64,000 nt of DNA from Maea johnstoni (taxonomy: Eukaryota > Annelida > Polychaeta > Spionida > Magelonidae). The notes below the pieces were generated by a model. That model had not been told where the DNA came from, did no database searches, and was given only the letters and a program-made list of their open reading frames with translations. This document shows, piece after piece, positions 57,510-64,000 of this stretch. The position numbers were made by a program, and so were the translations under genes. The stretch covers positions 28,035,121 through 28,099,120 of the forward strand of contig OZ012699.1 in assembly GCA_963942565.1 (NCBI GenBank), written 5' to 3'. How positions within the stretch are numbered: the stretch's first letter is position 1; every line of letters begins with the position of its first letter.

Positions 57510-60500
57510 TAGTCCGTGGGCCAGGAGGGGTTTCAGTGCACCCCCCCCAGGATCCTACCAGACCGGCGCTATTTTATGTAGTTTGAGGTGCTCTTTAAGA
57601 TTGAGCATGTTAACATTGAATCTTTTGGGATAAAAACCCCATTTTGGGGCATTTTCACTCAAAAATGAGTAAAAACGTGTGATTTTTGGGATTCCGTCAT
57701 AAAAAATTCATGTTAGACAGCAGAGGCACCAAACTTTAAACAAATATACTTCATACATTGCTTGTGGATGCTACATCAAATACAGTGCCGAACGTGACCC
57801 CTAGTGGCCATAAATGGAACTGAAATCTTTAAAAATAGGGAAAATTGCATTTTTTTCTCATTTTTCTGACACTTAAGGCACCCCTGTACACCCAGCATAC
57901 CCTGCAACCCCATTTTCTTATATCAGAAAACTGCCTTAGTGTGTTTAGAACAGGATAGAACCTGTTAACAGTTAAATTCTAGACTGGTTCCCGTTTTGGG
58001 GCAATTTCACTCAAAAGTTACTCAAAACGTGTGATTTTAGGGATTCCTTCATAAAATCTTTATGTTAGACAGCAGATGCACCAAACCTTACATAAATATA
58101 CTTCATACATTGCTTGTCAATGTTAAATCAGATACAGCACTGATAGTGATCCCTAGTGGCCATTCAATGAGCTAAAATCTTTCAAAACGGCAAAAATCGC
58201 ATTTTTCTTACACTTAAGGCACCCTTGAACACCCAGCATACCCTGCAACCCCATTACTTTTCATCAGAAAACTGCCTTAGTATGTATAGAGGATAATGGA
58301 ACTTGTTAACAGTTACATTTCAGAAAGCTTCAGGTTTTGGGGCATTTTCACTCACAAATGACTCAAAACGTGCGATTTTAGGGATTCCTTCATAAAATCT
58401 TTATGTTAGACAGCAGATGCACCAAACTTTACACAAATATACTTCATACATTACTTGTCAATGTTACATCAGATCGTGTACTGATAATGACCCCTAGTGT
58501 CCAGAATTTGAGCTGAAATCTTTAAAAATGGCAAAAATCACAGTTTTTCTCATTTTCCTTACACTTAAGGCACCCCTGTACACCCAGCATACCCTGCAAC
58601 CCCAGGTTGCCTTTGTATGTTTTGAATATAAGAGAACCTGTTAACAGTTTTATTCAGGAAAACTTTCCATACTACCTGGCTAACAAGACCAAAACATGTG
58701 AAAACAGTCAGATTAGGCACTCACAGAGTGGTTTGATGCAATTTGATACTATTCACATATGAGATTGAAACTTCACACAAATATGCTACTGGCAATAACA
58801 GCAATGTTAAAACTAAAACCGCGATGGTGGTCATTTGAGGAACTTACACATTAAAAAAAGCAACAAAACTGGTTACATTTATGGTGTTGTTCATGAGAAT
58901 TGGGCATATACTATCTATATTGTCACGACTGAAATCTGTTTGGTATCTTTAGTGTCTGCATTTTATTCAGATGGCAGCACCTCAACTGCTGTCTCAGGTT
59001 TAGTGTGAATGGATATATCCAGAGGAAGCCACTCACTTCGTTTTGGAGAATTATACTCAGAATAATATAATATTCAGGACTTTAACATCCTGAGACAGCG
59101 GGAAGAAACGGGCAAGCGCAAGCCTCTTTAACCACCCCCCTATCATCCACCTCGGTAACCGCTTTTGTAACTGGGTACCTAGCCTGGGGAGCCGGTGCTA
59201 CCATGCTCCGCAAAACCGAGGTAGCAAAAATCAAGAATTACGACTCCTTAACGTGAGGGAATTCTGGCTCTGGAGCCGAGAACTTGTGAATATTGTGAAT
59301 CCAATGCCTGGATGATCGGGAAAAATTCCAGGGGCAGCAAGAACCTTAAATCCAGAGCCTCACAGGGCTCCCTCAATGATCTTATGAGATCTGTATGGGG
59401 GGGCGAGCAAAGGGTCACCACTCTGATCCTGCGGTTGGCCCAAGCCAGTGTAGATCAACTTCGGCGCAGGACACATTGCAGAGGAAGTCCCATGGTTCAG
59501 CGGGGTTAGTGCGGCCCCAGTATTGGCCACTGCATGGACAGGCATTTCGCTTCCAAGGAGCTAGTAGTCCAGGGCTGACCTGGCCTAGAGAGGGTGGATT
59601 CCAAGAGCGTCAAGCCTCTCCACATCCTCCATCTCCCCCTCAGACTTGACTGAGAACCAGTCCTGGGACAATGCTGGGAAGATTGACCCAACCGAGATCT
59701 TGATAGAGACATGGACTAAGATTAGGACCTAGCTCTCTTACCAGGAGGGGAGTGTGGGGGGGGGAGGGGATGGTGGAAGGAAAGGGGGAAATGCCGCCTC
59801 TTGCTTGCCCTTCTCATGGACGTCAATTCCTCCTCTGCCAATTTCTCTTAGTTCTTTGATAGGGTCATCATGAGATAGCCAGTAGATTTTAAGCCAACTT
59901 TGTTGGGGCCTCTTTAGTTTTGGGAGGTTGAGGTGGGGGAGACCACTTCCCCCAGGGTTGCGATCAATGACTACATGTCAAAGGTTCGTCCTGAGGCCAC
60001 CTAAGGAGCAGGCTGTGTGGCAGGTGGATCCCTATGCTGCGGGGCCACCCTTTATCTCTTTCTATGTTTGGGTGTGGAGTTCTAAACGCTTCCTCAGAGG
60101 GGGGGGGGGGGGGGGGGAAGGTAATCTCGCCCTCCTGCTCGGATGGCTCCCAAGGGGGTTGGCGAGCCCTGACAGCCTCTCCATGTTTTCCTGCACGGGA
60201 TGTCCTCGTCCATGTCTTCCATCAGGTCAACCCCCCCCCCCCAAAAAAAAAGATAATTGAGTATCTACTCTGAAAGGGTCCACAGACAGGAGAGAAGTGG
60301 TGGGGCCAGTCCCTAATGTGGTGGGCTGTCCCAAAGGCTTGTTGAAGGATTTTAGGGGTGCTTTTGTAGGCGCCCATGCCCTGGGTGTAGAAGTGCCCAC
60401 AGGCCTGGGGTCAACCACAGTGACTGCATTTGGATCAAGGGTGGGCTCGCTAATGACCTCAGTCGTTGTAGAGACTGCACCAGGTGTAATGCCTGCACTT

Positions 60501-62280
60501 TTCAGCCATCATCATCGCACAGCTCCTTGTAGTGGGCCTGATACCCGCTACAGATACCAAGGGGGTACTGCAAATTGCAGCCACCTCATCTAACCTGCTA
60601 GGAGCAGTCCAAGTAGCTTACTACTCTTTTTTTATTAGTAGCTTTGACTGCTAATTTCGCTGTTAGCGCAGAGCTGGATGTGGTCTATTAGTTCTTATTT
60701 ATGTAACTTACTGACATCCACTTTTTCAAAACATTTGTATAGATATCCCTGAATGTCAAAGTTACCTAAGTCTTTGAGCCAATATTCTGAGCCAATATTC
60801 AGTGCAAAAAAAGGTGAAGTTATGAAGCATGCTGAATGTACACAATACACAGTTCTAAGACTCTTTATTGCAGCTATTTTTAAATGTGTAGGTTCCTAAA
60901 AAGACCACATGGGGGCCAATGGCAATTTCATCAAGTTTCTAGTTTCAGCATTGATGTTATTGCCAATAGCATATTTGTGTGAAGTTTCACTCTCATATTT
61001 GAATGGTATTAAATTGCAACAAGCTATGAGATTTTCCCTATCTGGCCATTTTTGCATGTTTTTGTCTTGTGAGTCAGGTAGCATGGGAAGCTTTTATAAA
61101 ATAAAACTGTTAACAGGTTATATTATCCTCTATACATACTAAGGCAGTTTGCAGATGAAAAATAACGGGGTTGCAGGGTTTCTGGGTGTACAGGGCTGCC
61201 TTAGGTGTCAGGAAAATGAGAAAAACTGTGATTTTCGCCATTTTTAAAGATTTCAGTTCAAATTCTGGACACTAGGGGTCATTATCAGTACTGGATCTGA
61301 TGTAACATTTACAAGTAATGTATGAAGTAATTTTGTGTAAAGTTTGGTGCATCTGCTGTCTAACATAAAGATTTTATGAAGGAATCCCTAAAATCGCATG
61401 TTTTGAGTCATTTTTGAGTGAAAATGCCCCAAAACCTGAAGCTTTCTGAAATTTAACTGTTAACAAGTTCCATTATCCTCTATACATACTAAGGCAGTTT
61501 TCTGATGAAAAGTAATGGGGTTGCAGGGTATGCTGGGTGTACAAGGGTGCCTTAAGTGTCAGAAAAATGAGAAAAACTGCGATTTTTGCCGTTTTGAAAA
61601 TTTTCAGCTCAATTAATGGCCACTAGGGATCACTATCAGTGCTGTATCTGATTTAACATTGACAAGCAATGTATGAAGTATATTTATGTAAGGTTTGGTG
61701 CATCTGCTGTCTAATATAAAGATTTTATGAATGAATCCCTAAAATCACACGTTTTGAGTAATTTTTGAGTGAAATTGCCCCAAAACAAGAACGGTTCTAA
61801 AATTTAACTGTTAACAGGTTTTATCCTGTTCTAAACATACTAAGGCAGTTTTCTGATATAAGAAAATGGGGTTGCAGGGTATGCTGGGTGTACAGGGGTG
61901 CCTTAAGTGTCAGAAAAATGAGAAAAAAATGCAATTTTCGCTATTTTTAAAGATTTCAGTTCCATTTATGGCCACTAGGGGTCACTTTCGGTACTGTATT
62001 TGATGTAGCATCCACAAGCAATGTATGAAGTATATTTGTGTAAAGTTTGGTGCCTCTGCTGTCTAACATAAATTTTTTATGACGGAATCCCAAAAATCAC
62101 ACGTTTTTACTCATTTTTGAGTGAAAATGCCCCAAAACGGGGTGTTGATCCCAAAAGATTCAATGTTAACATGCTTAATCTTAAAGAGCACCTCAAACTA
62201 CATAAAATAGCGATGGTCTGGTAGGATCCTGGGGGGGGGGGGGGGGGGGTGCACTGAAACCCCTCCTGGCCCACGGACTA
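57510..62280. mobile_element. Giant foldback, 4.8 kb
   Basis: The ends TAGTCCGTGGGCCAGGAGGG and complement begin collinear arms of about 1.4 kb (57510-58900, 60890-62280). Each arm has a C or G run near its end and three tandem units of about 345 bp marked by GGGGCATTTTCACTC and CACCCAGCATACCCTGCAAC. The arms are diverged but fully mirror-ordered. The non-palindromic centre is described separately. No target duplication was identified. Confidence 0.75.
58900..60890. other. GC-richer centre of the 4.8-kb foldback
   Basis: This differs in composition from the arms, with many CC and GG dinucleotides, especially 59080-60640. Several frames of 60-110 codons exist on both strands, none with a domain I recognise. 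Runs of G at about 60101-60118 and C at 60230-60242 cut across them. It may be an inserted retroelement 5' region or the body of the parent element. The function is not assigned. Confidence 0.35.
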
Positions 62281-62378
62281 CTGGGCACTATCAGAACAAT
62301 GTAGTGCTGCTGATTGATCAGGAGGCAGAAACGCCATTAGACTGCCCTGTAGTTGAAGAAGTCAACCCTTATGCTGAG

Positions 62379-62689
62379 CAGGGCTTAGCCGTAATGCGTC
62401 CAGCGTGTCATTTGGACACGCAGAACACTGTTTTTTGACAGTTTGGACACCCAAAAGTTTATGTCAGAATTTGCTAAAGATGACTTTTCTTAGAAGATAG
62501 AAGATGTAGAAGCTGTAGTGTCACTTTTATAAGACACACAAAGCAGTATCTGGCCTAAAAAAGCAAAATCTGTAAAGGCATAGGGTCTATCTTATTAGTA
62601 GTATGTATTTTGTACCACACTTTGGACACGCAAAAGTCCATGAAACCTCTATTTGGACACCCTGTTTCCAAATATCGGCTAAGACCCTG
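62379..62689. mobile_element. hAT-type MITE (311 bp)
   Basis: The ends CAGGGCTTAGCCG and, reversed, CAGGGTCTTAGCCG are flanked by the 8-bp repeat ATGCTGAG (62371-62378, 62690-62697). The internal phrase TTTGGACAC repeats. It is non-coding. Confidence 0.85.
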
Positions 62690-62697
62690 ATGCTGAG

Positions 62698-63055
62698 AGT
62701 GGCTAATTTGGCCAATGCAAACTTTTGTACTGGCCAACATAGTCACCAGTAGCATTATGGTTAAAAGCCAAGCACATCAACTATTGATGTACGGTTATCG
62801 AACTTGTCGTGGTAAGCAACTGACGGCGAATGTAACAGCTGTTAAACTTAAACCTGGTCCTATTGTCTATCTTGAATCATTTATCCTATCAAAGTTTGCT
62901 TCTAATTCTATAAATCATCAGATACAGGCCTGTGCTACATTTGGATGACATTCAGTATTGGAAATATCTTTACAAACCACTAGCAGATGTTGCAACTCAA
63001 TAAATCAAACAAAGAATTATTCTGCCATAATGACATTTCGTATTTGAAACATCCC
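62698..63055. other. No gene supported
   Basis: A 77-codon frame at 62715-62948 has no recognised domain. Otherwise nothing is seen. Confidence 0.35.
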
Positions 63056-63057
63056 TC

Positions 63058-64000
63058 CCAGCAAACACAAAATATTTTCAAAATATTTTTAAAAGGACTG
63101 AAAAAAATTTGTTAGAAACATTCACAATAAACATGAATAAAACATTAGCAAAATGTTCAATAACCACAGGGAAAACATTAGTGAAATAATGAATGTAAAT
63201 AATGTTTTGCAATAGAAATATGATATTAGTAAAACATTTACGAGAATAAAGGAATATTTTCTTACAATATTAATCAATATTTTTTTCATAATAATGTCTG
63301 ATAACATTATGTTATCTTTTATCAACATTTTTAGTTAATGTTTAATGTCTGCGTATTACAAATGTTGTTTTTAACATTAATCAAATGTTTTATTAACATA
63401 CTTTAAAATGTTTCTAAAACGTCTGAAAAGTATAGATAAAATATCAATTTATACATTAATGAAACGTTAAACAATATTTTTCCAAAATATGTTTGAATAT
63501 ATTAAACTGTAATTTTTTTAACATTTAAAATAAATCTTTTAAAGCTGCCTAATAAAGGAATATTTTCTCACAATATTAATCAATATTTTTTTCATAATAA
63601 TGTTTGATAACATTATATAATCTTTTATCAACATTTATAGTTAATGTTTTACATCTGCGTATTACAAATGTTGTTTTTAAAATTTATAGAATGTTTTATT
63701 AACATTCTTTAAAATGTTTCTAAAACGTCTGAAAAATTATAAATAAAAAAACTGTCAATATTTACACTGATAAAATGTTAAACAATATTTTTCCAAAATA
63801 TGTTTGATAATATTAAACTATAATTTTTCTAACATTTAAAGACAAATGTTTTAAAGCTGTCCATTACAAATGTTTCTTTAAATATTAATTAAGTATTGTA
63901 TCTAAAAAGTTACAAAATATTTCTGAACAAATTTGTAATTAAATATCTAAATATATATTTAGAAAATAATAACCAATAATTTTCTGCGATAATGTATGAT
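63058..64000 (+). mobile_element. Element with CCCAGCAAACA end and 306-bp tandem repeat, runs off window
   Basis: It starts CCCAGCAAACACAAAATATT. AT-rich sequence dominated by AATGTTTT and AACATTTT motifs follows. A unit of about 306 bp beginning ATAAAGGAATATTTTC occurs at 63246 and 63552. The same CCCAGCAAACA start is at 13825-13836. The right end is outside the window. Confidence 0.55.

Noticed and set aside
59312-60593. Several frames of 60-110 codons in the GC-rich centre of the 4.8-kb foldback
   Set aside because: GC-rich sequence has fewer stops by chance; frames occur on both strands, are cut by G/C runs, and show no recognisable motif.

Overview
The window looks like nuclear DNA of an invertebrate animal, possibly a lancelet or mollusc, although nothing in it fixes the genus. 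The grounds are eukaryotic gene structure (GT-AG introns, AATAAA signals), a family of C2H2 zinc-finger genes, AT-rich intergenic DNA, and many MITEs, foldback elements, SINEs and LINE fragments. There is no bacterial-style gene organisation and no CRISPR array. The only convincing host coding loci are three paralogous C2H2 zinc-finger genes. Gene 1 (exons 7638-9282 and 9544-9665, minus) is intact over the part seen. Gene 2 (about 31055-33867, minus) is broken. Gene 3 (47852-49402, plus) is intact over the part seen. All three share an upstream coding exon, a finger array with HSGERPFQCNECDKAF-type repeats, and a C-terminal tail built from repeated PIKQELE motifs that fit the SUMO consensus.

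Each gene sits in a diverged repeat unit of about 7.8 kb. In gene-1 orientation the unit runs: a GATAAACTCC-containing box, the gene's 3' flank, the zinc-finger gene on the minus strand, its 5' flank, then a 92-bp minisatellite. A unit remnant lacking its finger gene lies at 3.5-4.6 kb. Unit A is 5.1-12.9 kb and unit B 12.9-34 kb, swollen by insertions. Unit C is 43.6-49.7 kb and inverted. The units serve as internal controls, because several transposons in one unit have an empty site in another.

Most of the rest is transposon landscape. There are two 669-bp foldback elements with 9-bp target duplications (1.4 and 40.9 kb). Two TTAA-flanked elements lie 10 bp apart (16.2-19.1 kb), one with the start of a THAP-like reading frame. 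A layered foldback of about 6.2 kb (19.8-26.0 kb) and another of 4.8 kb (57.5-62.3 kb) dominate their regions. MITEs with hAT, PIF/Harbinger and TA-type signatures are frequent, several nested in each other. LINE remnants include an L1/Tx1-like piece (28.4-29.6 kb), a CR1/Jockey-like piece (45.4-47.5 kb, itself carrying two insertions) and an L2-like piece (50.0-52.0 kb). A probable solo LTR lies at 46.5-47.4 kb. Long TA tracts and poly-G/poly-C tracts are common and often sit at element ends or inside palindrome arms.

The most interesting material is the zinc-finger family with its variable SUMO-motif tail and its repeat-unit setting, and the palindromic elements, which could produce double-stranded RNA if transcribed. 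No self-contained new enzymatic system is visible. All homology statements rest on reading the sequence by eye; no database search was possible.
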